Shown here piece after piece: positions 31,041 through 42,543 of a stretch of DNA of 64,000 bases (the stretch's first letter is position 1; each line of letters opens with the position of its first letter). The translations under genes and the position numbers were made by a program. The notes under the pieces were generated by a model that searched no databases, had not been told where the DNA came from, and saw nothing but the letters and a program-made list of their open reading frames with translations. Origin of the DNA: Galeopsis tetrahit (lineage: Eukaryota > Streptophyta > Magnoliopsida > Lamiales > Lamiaceae); NCBI GenBank assembly GCA_963675135.1, contig OY776132.1, forward strand, positions 9,610,001 to 9,674,000. The letters are read 5' to 3'.

Positions 31041-31582
31041 TCTGTCACGTCTTCATCGGCCAAGCCTTCCAAGATTTCATAGGAAAAGTTCGGCGTGGCG
31101 TCCGTCCTCTCCCAGTTTTCATCAGAATCAGAATCCGAGATGTCGGAGTCGGAGGAGAATTCTCTGAAATATACGGTAGATCTCCAGGTTCCTCCCATAA
31201 TTTAATGGGGAATGTAGTGCCATTCATTTCGGGAAAAACTGTTCCATTAAGGATATTTGGGTCGGCGGTGAGGATTCGGATCCTTGCAATAGAGAGGTTT
31301 GATCTTGCCTCCGTTCTCCGATCAATTTCAACTAGGCAACCAAACAGGAGAGCGAGGCGGCTGAAAAATCTTTTGTTCCAGGCGTGTAGCGGGACTCCGT
31401 ATAATCTGATCCATGCTGCTCTTTGCCTACTAACATCGGCCGGTTCCCAAGGGGTAATTGATTCGAACCAATGGGAGGTCCATTCTGCCATTTCCCCTAA
31501 CAGTTGCTCAATGGAGCCAACGCCATTGGGGCAGAGAAGCACTAAGTTTCCCCCCATATGGATCACTTTAATCTCCCTGCCA
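31041..31582 (-). pseudogene. LINE ORF1-like fragment fused to ORF2 linker
   Basis: GGNLVLLCPNGVGSIEQLL, WIRLYGVPLHAWN and FGCLVEIDRRTEARSNLSIA match the DUF4283-type ORF1 of plant LINEs. Immediately below it, FGELDKRIEENKQ is the ORF2 linker that normally follows the endonuclease. About 1 kb of ORF1 end plus endonuclease is therefore missing. The frame changes near 31150. Confidence 0.75.
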
Positions 31583-32782
31583 CATTCTCCCGTCATCTTT
31601 GTACCCTGGTGGGGGTGACATGTATACTTCCTCAATCAAATCTCCATGTATAAATTCATTGTTTACGTCAAGTTGATGTAAATGCCACTTTTTAGCAACA
31701 ACTATAGCAAGTAAAATCCTAAGAGTAGTGATTTTAGCTACAGGAGAGTATGTGTCAAAATAGTCAATACCTTCTTGTTGAGTGTAACCTTTTGCCACTA
31801 ATCTAGCCTTATATCTTTCAATAGTGCCATTAGGTTTATATTTTACCGTATATATCCATCTACAACCAATGGTATGTTTATTTGAAGGAAGAGGGACAAG
31901 TGTCCAAGTATTAGCCTTCTCCAGGGCTTGTAATTCTAAGTCCATGGCTTTTTGCCAATTAATATCTTTCATGGCTTGTTTATATGTTTTTGGTTCTACG
32001 ATTTGGGATATATTGGCTGTGAAAGAGAGATATGACTTAGAAAGTCTAGTAGTAGAAAAATATTCAGAAATAGGATATTGTTTAGCCTGTTTGGTAGAGG
32101 CATTAACACTAGGTTTTGTATGAGCAATAGAAGGAGGCAGATTTGTATGGTAAACATCAAGATAAGCAGGTGGATGTCTAGTTCTGTCAGATCTCCTAAT
32201 GGACTGATTATTAGTGAATTCAGAATCAGCAGTGTGTGTAGTGTCAATACATTCAGGAACATGGTGATCATTTGTCTGTGAAGAACACTGATTTGGTGAT
32301 TATTCAAAATCAATAGGTAGATCACACATATCAGAACATTGATCATCATATTTAGATAGTGGAATAGTTGAGGAAGTCATATGTTTATTTCCAACATGTA
32401 AGTTTGGATTTGAAGTAGCAGTAGAAAATGGAAAAATATGCTCAAAAAATTTTACATTTCTAGAAATAAGTATTTTTCCAGTGTTTAATTCCAACAATTT
32501 GTAACCTTTGGTCCCAAAAGGATAACCCAAAAATACACATTTAGTGGCTCTACGTTGGAATTTATTTCTGTAAGCTGTGAGTGTGTTAGCATAACAAGGA
32601 CATCCAAAGACCCTCATATATGAATAATCCACATCTTTGTCATATAACAATTGAAAATGTGATTTGTTAAGAAATATATGTAAGGGAGTTCTATTGATCA
32701 AGTGTGCAGCAGTAAGCACACAGTCACTCCAATATGTGAGGGGTAAACTAGATTGAAAAAGAAGAGATCTAGCCACCTGAAG
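31583..32782 (-). pseudogene. outer copia: integrase C-terminus and RT N-terminus
   Basis: Starts at the Sirevirus target site with VARSLLFQSSLPLTYW, then FGCPCYANTL and VFLGYPFGTKGYKLL (integrase C-terminal part). It runs through a degraded linker with frameshifts (32000-32350). It enters the RT at MKDINWQKAMDLELQALE, WTLVPLP, RWIYTVKYKPNGTIERYKAR and LDVNNEFIHGDL. It breaks off at PPPGYKDDGR where the LINE is inserted. Confidence 0.88.
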
Positions 32783-32787
32783 TAAAT

Positions 32788-34224
32788 TGTTGGTCCCTGA
32801 ACGAGTAGTGAATGGGATTAAAGTCTAGAGGGGAGGGGTGAATAGACTTTAAAACTTTTCTAAACAGAGTTGGGAACCTCTTCTGATTGCTATGTCAACT
32901 GGACTGCAAGTCTGCTGGTCCAGATGACTATAGTGATCTGATTGTTAAGGTTGTATGCGGAATTATGGTGGCCCTTGTTTGAACTCGTTCTTGTAACTTG
33001 TTTTATTTAATGAGAATACTCAGCTGATGCTGGTTTGAAAGTTATGGCCTGTTTCAAAGAATGTTTAAATAACAGTATGCACTATATAATGATGAATGTA
33101 AAAGCAGAAATGTAAAGTGCAGAAAGTAAATAACACCGGATTTATAGTGGTTCGGATATACGATCCTACGTCCACTCTCACGTCCTAACGTGATGTTTAA
33201 TCCCTTTAATTTCCACAAATTACAAGGGTCTTGTCCTTTATAGTCCCAAGGTTAGGACTTTGAGATCTGAGCCGTCCTAACAGCTGCGGTCTCCACAAGT
33301 GATTGTAAGCACTTGCACTTTGGGGGGTTTCAAAAACTTTAACCTTTCGGTGAGGGTTTGGGGTTTTTAAGATGTATCCAACTAATGGTTCAAGCTTATA
33401 ATTTGCTTAACCACTATGCCTAAAACAATTGATATACAATATGAACAGGTTTCAGGTTCTTAAGGGTTGGATAGGAAGCACTTAAGAGCTATGGATAATC
33501 TAATGGATTTCTGGCTCTTGGAGAATTCTTAGAACAATGTGGCTTTTTGCTTGATTACTTGCTTAGCTTGTGAATTCTCTCTTGTGACTTCTGTGTTTAG
33601 TGATTCCTCATCCTCTTGTATTTATAATGGGGATTGGGTGCAACTAGCCGTTGGAGTTGACTAGCCGTTTAAGCAATCTTCCCATAATGGCTTGATTCCT
33701 TGATTCCAGCCGCTTGATTGCTTCAATCCTGGGATCATGTCAATCTTCTAAATAAGGTAGGTCTTCGTTTGAATTGTAAGATGACTTTGGAATCAGCCGA
33801 GTCCTGGAAGAGCACATAGTCTTCTGATCTGTACTTCTAGTCTTCTGACTACTCTTCTGGCCTTAGGTCTTCTATCTTCTGATATCAGACGAGTAGTACT
33901 CTTCTGATCTGGAAGTTCTTTGTACGGCTTTAGGCCATCTTCAATCTGGACTCCATCAGATAAGTAGGTATACAAGCACCTTCACTTATCTGGTCTTCAT
34001 GGATCTTCTAGTCTTCATGTCTTCTACTCTTCTCATCTTGAGGATAGGCATGTAAGTCAAGACTGTGCTGATCAGCTGATATCAATACAGTTGATCACAC
34101 AAGACTAGTCTAAGCTGTTCTATACAAGTCAGCTGATCCTATTACATTTATAAACTCTAAGTGTTTTGGCCATCAAAACTATTCTAACATCAAGTGGGGC
34201 TTAGGGTGAATTTATATCCCAACA
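32788..34224 (-). repeat. Sirevirus 3' LTR
   Basis: 1437 bp, TG..CA ends (TGTTGG / CCAACA). It has the 34 bp (starting GGTTTGAAAGTTATGGCC, near 33030) that the 5' LTR lacks, which accounts for the whole length difference. A TATAAATA box lies on the minus strand near 33620. The lower half is rich in GTCTTCTGATCT-type repeats. Confidence 0.93.
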
Positions 34225-34240
34225 ATTTCCCCCTTTTTGA
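34225..34240 (-). promoter_or_regulatory. Sirevirus polypurine tract
   Basis: Minus strand CATCAAAAAGGGGGAAAT next to the 3' LTR; primes plus-strand synthesis. Confidence 0.8.
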
Positions 34241-34447
34241 TGAAGCCAAAACTATGCTTGATAAATGCTCTTAATTAAATAAGATAAGAGTTTATAATAT
34301 GCTAAAACTGAAGTATCTGATGAAGACAATGAGAGTTTGTCTTGTAAGCAAAAAGAGCTAGAACTTGAATATAGATAGAACTTTTTCAGATTACAAGTAA
34401 TAGTTTCTTTAAACTTCTAAGCTAGTCTTCATCAGGTCTTCTGATCT

Positions 34448-37400
34448 TCAAATGCGGTAGGCAAGATACAGACGAGCTCGAACTTCTTCCATGTGCTGTA
34501 TGTCTGTAACATTCTCCTCTTCATAGATCTTGTACAAAATCCTTTTGATTTCAATCATGTTGACTCTTCCTGAATCCAGAAGAGGTGCATCCCATTTGGG
34601 TTCTTCAGGGGTTAGGATTCTGCAGTTGTCAAGTCCTTCAGCTGTCTTGACAATTTCTTCCCAGAACTCTGGATCTTCAAAGTTCATGAACTGGGAGAAT
34701 TGGAGAAATTCTTCTTCATAAGAAGGGAGAGGGCCAAATTTCCTTACAATATAGTGTTGAATTTGCCACTTCTTCTTCAGAGGATGCCATCTTGGTAGCT
34801 CATCTTGAAGAGCTAAATAGTCCACATAGTTGCTATCAAACACCAGGACATTATCTTCTTTTGCTTTGTCCTTCATTGCTTTCCTGAGTTTGGCAATTCT
34901 TCTTTCAAATATGGCTTTGGCTGCCTTCGCATCATTCAGCTTCTTTTGCTTAAGCTCTTGAGCTTCAAGCAACTTCTTCTTCTTCAACTCTAGAGCCTCC
35001 TTTTCTTCTGCAGTAGACTCTGCTGGAGCTGACTTCTTGCTGGTCTGAGCTGTCTGAGCTTGCTCATCTGCCTTTCTTTTCCTGGTCATTCTCTTTCCAG
35101 GGACTTGTTCTTCAGGAGCAGTGATCTGAAGAGTCTTGGCAGGAGCTTGAGTGGTTGCTTGGGTATCTCCTTGATCAACTTCTTTGCCTTTGCCTTGCCT
35201 GTTCTTGATTTTGCTCTTTAAACCATCCAAGGTGTCAGTCAAGTCATCTTGTGCTACTACCAGTTCAGCTTGCTGGGCAGTAGACTTCTCTAGAGCCTTT
35301 ATCAACACATCTTCCCCCTTTTTGGCTTCAGCAAGTGCAGCCGCAAAAGGCTTCATGGCATTCAGAATTTCCACCTTCAGAGTCTGCTTTAGAGCCATGG
35401 CATTGACTTTGCTAATGTGGGTCAGATGAGTGATGCTGTGCTCAAGAAGAGCAGCATGAGAATTGGACGAGGAGGCAGCTTCAAACCTAGTTGTAAGTGC
35501 TTCCAACTTGGCTGCTGTCTCCTTCAGCTGAGTCTGCAAATTTGCATTTTCCTCTGCAGCTGATTTAAGAAGAGTTTGACCTTCAGTGGCTCTTGCTTCA
35601 GCATCCTCAATTCTTTGCTTGTAGTTGGTCTCCATGCGATATATCTGTTTATGACAGGTATCCAAATACTCCTTTATCTGCTGATGGAGTACCTCCCCAA
35701 ATTTGTCTTCAATGTCAGTGATCGCATTATGGAGACCATTCTTCTGTTTCCTTGCAGCTTTCTCAACATATCTTCCCAGCTGCAGGCCTAAACCTTTCTC
35801 AAAGTGCAATTCTATTGCAGCTTTGACCTGGGAGCAGATGTCTATTGTATAATCAACAGATGGGGTTGGAGTGGAAGTAGTACCTTGAGGCTTTGGATGG
35901 ATCATTAGTGCTTTGCCTCTCTCTTCAGCTGATAGGTAATCTTCATTGAGGAAGCAGGTAGTGGCCCTTTTCAGATGGGTCATGATTCCGCTGCCTGCAT
36001 CATCTGATTGTTCAATGAAGTGAGTCAGGTCTTCTGAAGGCCTGAAGTGAGCTGGTACTCTGACTACTTCTCTTTCAATTTCTTCAATGTCAGCTGGTGC
36101 AGCTGAGTCTTCAGCAGGGGCAGCTGAGGCTTCAGCAGGGGCAGCTGAGACTTCCACCGAGGCTGGTGCACCTGAGTCCTTCATATTTGCTGGTTCAGCT
36201 GGTTGCTGATTTGATGAGGCTTCTGGGATAGAGACATCAGCAGTGGGGATTCCTAGAATCCGGTTGCAAACTGCTGTAAGTGCCTCGTCTGATAGCAGTT
36301 GAGCATAAGAGTGAACTTGAGCAACTTCCATTTGCTCCATTTCCCAGTCGAGGAAGTTTTCCTTTCCTCTCATTCCTTCAATAACCTCAAGAAGGTCATC
36401 CACATCATCTCTTCTGAGCTCAATCCAAGTGCATATCCTAAGCACTTGCTCAAACTGGATTGAATTCTCATCAACTCCAGGGGTAGTGGACTTGAGCAGG
36501 TTGGCTATCTTCATCCTCATTATCTTCTCTGTTGTACACATTGGATAGTGCACCATTCTGAATTGAGGTTGAGAAGGACCAGCTTGAACCAGGTCTTCTG
36601 GTGCCAAGTCTTCTGGAGCAGAAGGGACAGTTATGGTGGGAGTTTGGGTAGTTGGGGCATTTTCCTCTGCTGTGTGAGTATCAGCAGGGATTTGGGAAGT
36701 GATATGTTCTTCAGTGGTTTGTTCATCAGCAGGGTTTTGAGTCTGCTGGTCTGGTTCAGTTTCTTCTTGTAGGTCAGTAGGAGTTTGAGCTTGATGACCT
36801 TGGTCATTTGCTGTTTGAATGTCAGCAAGGATTGTGGATATAATCTCCGTTTGATCATCAGTTGGTTGTGTGGAGGTGATCTGAGGTTGGTTGTCTGCTG
36901 TTTGAACATCAGCAGGGTTAGGCTGGACTTGTCCCTCTGCTGTGTGAGTATCAGCAGGGATTTGATTTTCAGTGTTTGGGGGTTCAGATGGGTTGGAATC
37001 ATCAGAAGGGTTGAAGGATAAAATAGGGGCTATGCTCATGGGAGTAGGGAGCCTGGATTTCTTGGATTTCTTCGTGAAAGAAGAAGTGTTCGTCTTTCTC
37101 TTCTGACCCTTTGACAACTTGGAAGGAGTGAAAGTGAGAGAGGGATTGGAAGTACCTGCCTTTTTCAAAGGAGAGGCAGTGGGAGTGGCATCTGAATCAG
37201 ATGGGGAGATGAGTCCTGATCTGATCAGATATCTTCTTTGTGCTAAGGTCTGATTATCATCATCATCCTCAGCAGCCTTCTTTTGAGCCTCTTCTTTGGA
37301 TGGCTCCTCTTCTTCTTCTGCAGTAGAGTCATGAATAGACTCTTCTGCCTCTTCAACTGCATCTTTGGAGGGTGCTTTAGCCAACAGCTTCCTCTTCTCT

Positions 37401-38203
37401 TCTTTCAACCTAGCTGCTTCAGCAAGAGCTTCCTTCCTTAAGTAATACTTGGAGATGTGGAAGGTCTTGTGAGGTCCCATCTTGTATTTTCTGGGAAGTA
37501 TTTCTGGAAGGATGATACTCAGCTTGTTGACAAAGCTGACAGTAGAGGTCACCTTCCATTCTCTTGATTGAAGGTCCAAGGTCACTTTCTTGGCTTCAAG
37601 AGCAATTCTGTCCAAGAAGAGTCCTTGCCAATCTCCATCAATCTGATCCCAGATTGCTGCCATAACTCGTACTTTCAGAGTGGTAACAGCATCATGGCTG
37701 AAAGTGTTACCAAGCAGCATCTTGCCTGCTATATCCAATAGGGTTTGAAACTTAGGTTCCAATTGAGATTTCTTCAGTCCGGAGGCAACTTCAGCCTTGA
37801 TCCTACCACCAGTGAACATCTCCATGTACTCTTTCTCCTTACCCATAATGTAGTTGGAGATATTAATCTTCCCCCTTGGCAAACCGAACAGTTCTTGGAG
37901 GATTTCCCTTGATACTTTGACCTTGTGTCCACCCATGACACTTTCCACGTGAGAACCCTTCATCACAGCATTGGAGTAGAAAGACAGCACATCTTGTTCA
38001 TACACATTCGTGGGTGCTGCTTCCAGAAAATCTCGAAGGTTGAGGTTGATGCAGCGAAGAAGGATCCCCTTATTCTCATCTGTATGTTTGCCCTTGAAAA
38101 ACAGAGCGTTTTCAGTGAAAATTTTCCCTTCTCTAGACCACTTTGTTGCATCTAGAGTTCCAGTGCTCTTGGTCTTCTCGTCGTAGATATCAATGATTGC
38201 CAT
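34448..38203 (-). CDS. intact 1251-codon Sirevirus 3' ORF (env-like position)
   Basis: The ATG at 38203 is the first in frame, 113 nt after a TATA box. The frame is open over 3756 bp. Residues 1-330 form a conserved-looking domain (FYSNAVMKG, REILQELFGLP, GNTFSHDAVTTLKVRVMAAI), resembling the 'putative plant transposon protein' domain. Residues 330-560 are low-complexity (E-rich, then Q/T/P-rich with DTHTAE and DQTEI repeats). About 700-760 holds an alanine/proline repeat (ASAAPAEDSAAPAD). About 870-1110 is a long coiled coil (ENANLQTQLKETAAKLEALT). The last 140 residues look folded. I see no signal peptide and no transmembrane segment, so an envelope role is not supported. The position matches the env-like gene of Sireviruses; the function is unknown. 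Confidence 0.85.
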   Translation of the reverse strand: MAIIDIYDEKTKSTGTLDATKWSREGKIFTENALFFKGKHTDENKGILLRCINLNLRDFLEAAPTNVYEQDVLSFYSNAVMKGSHVESVMGGHKVKVSREILQELFGLPRGKINISNYIMGKEKEYMEMFTGGRIKAEVASGLKKSQLEPKFQTLLDIAGKMLLGNTFSHDAVTTLKVRVMAAIWDQIDGDWQGLFLDRIALEAKKVTLDLQSREWKVTSTVSFVNKLSIILPEILPRKYKMGPHKTFHISKYYLRKEALAEAARLKEEKRKLLAKAPSKDAVEEAEESIHDSTAEEEEEPSKEEAQKKAAEDDDDNQTLAQRRYLIRSGLISPSDSDATPTASPLKKAGTSNPSLTFTPSKLSKGQKRKTNTSSFTKKSKKSRLPTPMSIAPILSFNPSDDSNPSEPPNTENQIPADTHTAEGQVQPNPADVQTADNQPQITSTQPTDDQTEIISTILADIQTANDQGHQAQTPTDLQEETEPDQQTQNPADEQTTEEHITSQIPADTHTAEENAPTTQTPTITVPSAPEDLAPEDLVQAGPSQPQFRMVHYPMCTTEKIMRMKIANLLKSTTPGVDENSIQFEQVLRICTWIELRRDDVDDLLEVIEGMRGKENFLDWEMEQMEVAQVHSYAQLLSDEALTAVCNRILGIPTADVSIPEASSNQQPAEPANMKDSGAPASVEVSAAPAEASAAPAEDSAAPADIEEIEREVVRVPAHFRPSEDLTHFIEQSDDAGSGIMTHLKRATTCFLNEDYLSAEERGKALMIHPKPQGTTSTPTPSVDYTIDICSQVKAAIELHFEKGLGLQLGRYVEKAARKQKNGLHNAITDIEDKFGEVLHQQIKEYLDTCHKQIYRMETNYKQRIEDAEARATEGQTLLKSAAEENANLQTQLKETAAKLEALTTRFEAASSSNSHAALLEHSITHLTHISKVNAMALKQTLKVEILNAMKPFAAALAEAKKGEDVLIKALEKSTAQQAELVVAQDDLTDTLDGLKSKIKNRQGKGKEVDQGDTQATTQAPAKTLQITAPEEQVPGKRMTRKRKADEQAQTAQTSKKSAPAESTAEEKEALELKKKKLLEAQELKQKKLNDAKAAKAIFERRIAKLRKAMKDKAKEDNVLVFDSNYVDYLALQDELPRWHPLKKKWQIQHYIVRKFGPLPSYEEEFLQFSQFMNFEDPEFWEEIVKTAEGLDNCRILTPEEPKWDAPLLDSGRVNMIEIKRILYKIYEEENVTDIQHMEEVRARLYLAYRI

Positions 38204-38315
38204 TGTAGTGCTTGAGTGTTAGGTTTGAGAGCTTGAAGAATTTTGCAGAACGAGAGAGTATTGAGAGCAAAAGTGTATTGTGAGCGTAAGGGTTTGGAAA
38301 AGGTTTAAGGATGTG

Positions 38316-38323
38316 TATATATA
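38316..38323 (-). promoter_or_regulatory. internal promoter of the Sirevirus 3' ORF
   Basis: On the minus strand TATATATAC in the context GGAGTATATATACACATCC. It is followed by a pyrimidine-rich leader (CTCTCAATACTCTCTCG) and, 113 nt later, the ATG. This is the layout of a normal plant core promoter. A CCGTTAGATC motif lies about 20 nt upstream. It suggests the ORF is transcribed separately from the LTR. Confidence 0.55.
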
Positions 38324-40080
38324 CTCCAACAATTCTTTGATCTAACGGTCAGAATTGGGTTTAATTGTGGAGTAGTGCCCAAGATTTCCCTTCTTTTGAT
38401 TTTGGGCCTTCTTTAAATTTGCCGGCTGAATTTGCCATGTGGCAACTGTTAATTTGCTGGCAATTTGGTAATTGAGTATTAATGACATCATTACCAAAAA
38501 TAGCCGTTGTGACTAATTTTGTGGCAAGAATTGATCATCAAGGCCGTTTTTTATAAGTGAATTGCATTCCTTATATAGGCCAATTTGTTTAATTACATTC
38601 AGAAATAATCTAAAATGTATTACATGATCAAAGATAGTCATTAAACTCAAAATTAAATGATCTGGTCAGAAGAGTGAAGTCTTCTGATTTCTTGAAAAAG
38701 TCTGCTGATTTCTCTTGGAAGTCTTCTGGTCAGCTGAGTAGGTCTTCTGATCAGCTGAGTAGAGGAGTGAGATTTGCTGAGTAAATCTTCTGTGCTTTGA
38801 AGGTTCAACCTGGCTTGTTGCATCCTTCATTGTTGCTGTGATGATCCAACCTGGATGATGGATCTTCCAGCTTTATTGTGAGTGGTGATCCAACCTGGTT
38901 TGATGGATCTTCCAGCTCTATCTCTGAACCATGTAGGACCATCAAATCAATATGATGATCAGCTTGGATGATATCCCACTGGTTCAGGTTGCCCTTACCA
39001 TCTGATGTTCCTCATCATCAGATGGGTTGTAGCATCAAATGTGTCCTTTTTGAATTTCTTCGCTACTCTTGAAAGAGAAGGAAGATTGGAAGAGGCTTCA
39101 ATGGAGTCTGAAGAGAGGGCCATGGACTTAGCCTTCATGTTCTGTTTAGACACAGTAGCTTTTGATAACAAGCTCTCCATGTAGAACTTCCCCCTGGAGA
39201 AGAAGCTCTGCCTGTTTGCTACTTTGTCCTTTGCATCTCTCTTTCCTCTAGTTTTCTATAAGGACTTCTCTCTTTCCTCTAGTTTTCATACTTATGTTGG
39301 GTAAACCAAGTATGCTGATCTGCATCATCTTCATCTTCTGGACAAATCTTCATCTCCTTCACCCAAGACCTTGGTTGAAGGATGATCTCCATTCCATCTC
39401 TTCTTTCGAATATTTCCATACTTGAAACAAAGATAATAGTAAGTGATTTATGTTCTTAGGTGTTCTCATAACTTCCTCCTTTTATAGGGGTAGAAATGAG
39501 GTAGTGGAGTGAAAGATGACAAGATTATAGAGTTGATAGGTCTGAATTTCTGAAAAGTTACTTCTTAAGATCAACAATGAGATTCTTGATCTAAGGGTTC
39601 ACATTTAAAGATATTCAGACTTTATCTTATGGAATGCAGAAATTATAAATTTTGAGCAAGAGTTATTTGAAATCCGTACAGTGCATGCATACTGTTGAGT
39701 CGGTGAGGGTGGTGTATTAATCTAACCAAGTGTAACTCAATAGTATATTGTATGTATGTATACAAAATAAAGTATTTTATGAAGAATAATTTATTAATAT
39801 ACATAGTTATACATTGCTTGTAAAGAAATCAAATGACTTTGTTCAAGTCTGCTGTCTATATATATATATGATATGTAATGCAGATTTCAGAGTATTTCAT
39901 CAAGGATTCTTAAGGTATCATTGATTCCCCCTTGATTAGATGACTCTAAATTTTCCCTCAGCTTTATTTGTCTTCATCGGGAATGAACTTAACTGAAGAT
40001 GAGGGTGTCTATTCACCTCATCTGATCCTCCTAGTCTGCTGCACCTGTATCAGCTGAGGTCTTCAGCTGATCACTACTCT
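38324..40080. other. Sirevirus non-coding gap between pol and 3' ORF
   Basis: No gene. It includes two copies of a GATCCAACCTGG..GATGGATCTTCCAGC repeat (about 38838-38870 and 38886-38920). There are also many AGTCTTCTGATC-type repeats like those in the LTR, and G-rich tracts on the minus strand (near 39190 and 39925) reminiscent of the multiple polypurine tracts of Sireviruses. The upstream part of the 3' ORF promoter lies at its low end. Confidence 0.55.
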
Positions 40081-42543
40081 TCATGTGCTTTGATCCAGGA
40101 GTCCAAAGCTGTAGCATAGGGTCTTGAATCGTTCTTCAGCTAGGGGCTTAGTCAAGATGTCTGCTCTTTGGATATCTGTGTGAATTTTCTCCATCTTGAT
40201 GTCCTTCTTTTCAAGGTGGTCTCTTATGAAGTGGTGTCGGATGTCAACATGCTTGCACCTTGTGTGGAGGAATGGATTTTGAGTGATGGCAATGGCACTG
40301 CTGCTATCGCAATAGATAGGGACTTCTCTTGCCTCTACATTGTAATCCTTAAGTTGTTGAACTAGCCAGAGCAGCTGACTACAACAACTACCAGCTGCCA
40401 TATATTCTGCTTCAGTGGTGGAGGTTGCAACTGAGGTTTGCTTCTTAGAGAACCATGAAATTAGCTTGCTGCCTAGAAATTGACAGGTTCCAGATGTGGA
40501 TTTCCTATCAATTCTACATCCTCCATAGTCTGAGTCAGAATAGCCACTCAATTCTAGATTGTCATCAGCAGGGTACCATAGTCCTAGGTTGACTGTTCCT
40601 TTTAGGTACTTGAGAATCTTCCTTGCTGCTTCTAGATGACTTTGCTTTGGGTTTGCTTGAAACCTAGCACATACTCCTACAGCAAATGTTATGTCTGGTC
40701 TGCTAGCTGTAAGGTATAGTAGAGATCCAATTAGTGCTCTATATTCAGCTTGGTTAACTGCCTTTCCAGACTCATCTGGTTCCATTTTGAAAGATGTCAT
40801 CATTGGAATCCTTGCAGTCTTGCTTTGTAGAGCTTTGAATCTTTCTAATAGACTCTTGGTATACTTGGACTGGTTGATGACGATCCCTTCTGAACTCTGC
40901 TTGACTTGAAGTCCAAGGAAATAATTCATCTCACCCATCATGCTCATTTCAAATTTTCCTTGCATAAGTTCAGAGAACTTCTTGCACATCTCTTGATTGG
41001 GTGATCCAAATATAATGTCATCTACATATATTTGCACCATTAGAATGTCTTCTCCTTCTTGTATTCTGAAGAGTGTTCTATCCACTTTGCCTTTTGTATA
41101 TCCATTGTCAAGTAGAAATTGTGACAATGTGTCATACCAAGCTCTAGGGGCTTGTTTTAGACCATAGAGAGCCTTCTTCAGTCGATATACTTGATCTCCT
41201 TTTTCAAATCCTGGAGGCTGCTCTACATATACTTCTTCTACTAGAATACCATTTAGAAAAGCACTCTTGACGTCCATTTGATATACCTTGAAGCCCATAT
41301 ATGATGCATAGGCTAGAAACAGTCGTATGGCTTCTAATCTGGCTACTGGAGCAAAGGTTTCATCATAGTCAATTCCTTCAGATTGAGAGTATCCTTTTGC
41401 AACTAGTCTAGCCTTATTTCTAGTTATCACATCATTTTCGTCCTTCTTGTTCTTGAATACCCACTTTGTTCCTACTACATTGTGGTTTTCAGGACGATCT
41501 ACCAATTCCCAGACTTCATTTCTTTCGAATTGGTTTAGTTCTTCTTGCATAGCAGTGATCCAATTGCTATCTGTCATTGCTTCTTCTATGTCAGCTGGTT
41601 CAATGTTGGATAGAAAGGCACACCAGCAGAACATAGATGATTGAGAGTTCTGATTCAGTTGTCTTCTGGTCTTGACACCTGATTCTGCTCCTCCTAAGAT
41701 GAGGTTTGATGGATGATTGTTTCTCCATGTATGCCTCACTGGAGTATCTGCGTTTGATGAGTTTGGATTCTCATCTGATCTAGTGCCATCAGGAGGGTTG
41801 ACTTGATTAGGTCGATCATCATCTGTATCTTGTGTGTCAAAGAGATCATTCCCCCTGGCATTTGGGATTGGAGCATCTTGATTCTGGTCAGCTTGTCCTG
41901 CTTGAGTTTGAGATCTAGTGACAGGTCTATGAGGCTTATCCTCCTCTGGTTCTTCAGGGAAGGGTTCATTGACTTCAATGAACTCATCTGGTTTGGACTT
42001 GATCACTAGATGTCTCATCTGTTCTGCAGTTGAATTTGTTTCTACTGCATTCTTATCACAAGATTCATCAAAAACAACATGAGGTGTTTCTTCCACAAGA
42101 AGGGTTCGTTTGTTGAATACCCTGAATGCTTTGCTAGTAGAGGAGTATCCTAAGAATATCCCCTCATCTGCTTTGGCATCAAAGGCATTCAACTTACTCT
42201 TCCCATTGTTGTGAATGAAACACTTACAACCAAATATATGAAAGTAAGATACTCTAGGTTTTCTTCCTTTCCACAATTCATATGGGGTTTTCTCATGTAT
42301 TTTATGAATACCTGACCTGTTTTGAGTGTGACAAGCTGTGTTGATGGCTTCTGCCCATAGCTTCTTGGGAGTGGAGAATTCAGCAAGGAGTGTTCTGGCA
42401 GCTTCTTTGAGTGTTCTGACTCTTCTTTCAGCTACACCATTCTGTTGAGGTGTTCTTGCTGCACTTGTCTCATGCTGAATACCATTAGAAGTACAGTAGG
42501 CAATAATATAAGAGTTAATGAATTCAGTGCCTTTGTCATTCTA
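40081..42543 (-). pseudogene. Sirevirus integrase C-terminus, RT and RNase H
   Basis: Open for 731 codons from 42276 and in the same phase back to a 1-bp deletion near 42543. Integrase end: ELWKGRKPRVSYFHIFGCKC, GIFLGYSSTSKAFRVFN. RT: EAMTDSNWITAMQEELNQFE, WVFKNKKDENDVITRNKARL, QMDVKSAFLNG, YGLKQAPRAWYD and the catalytic YVDD near 41020. RNase H: YRALIGSLLYLTASRPDI, SDSDYGGCRIDRKSTSGT, STTEAEYMAAGSC, and it ends LLDQST. All catalytic motifs are present. Only the upstream frameshift prevents expression as part of the polyprotein. Confidence 0.93.

Larger units (their letters stand above)
28070..31582 (-). mobile_element. L1-type LINE, internally deleted, inside the outer copia
   Basis: About 3.5 kb. 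The poly(A) tail shows as T13 at 28070-28082. The parts in order on the minus strand are ORF1-like nucleic-acid-binding sequence, ORF2 linker, reverse transcriptase and a C-terminal zinc-finger domain. The endonuclease domain normally at the start of ORF2 is absent. It interrupts the copia RT between GYKDDGR and VCKLNKS, where the copia frame fits together again. A clear target duplication could not be read (at most ATG). Confidence 0.85.

Noticed and set aside
33793..33975. 60-codon minus frame repeated identically at 46864-47046
   Set aside because: Duplicated because it lies in both Sirevirus LTRs; it is not evidence of conservation as a gene.
34448..38203. Calling the Sirevirus 3' ORF an envelope protein
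   Set aside because: No signal peptide, membrane helix or cleavage-site pattern is visible; only its position suggests that name.
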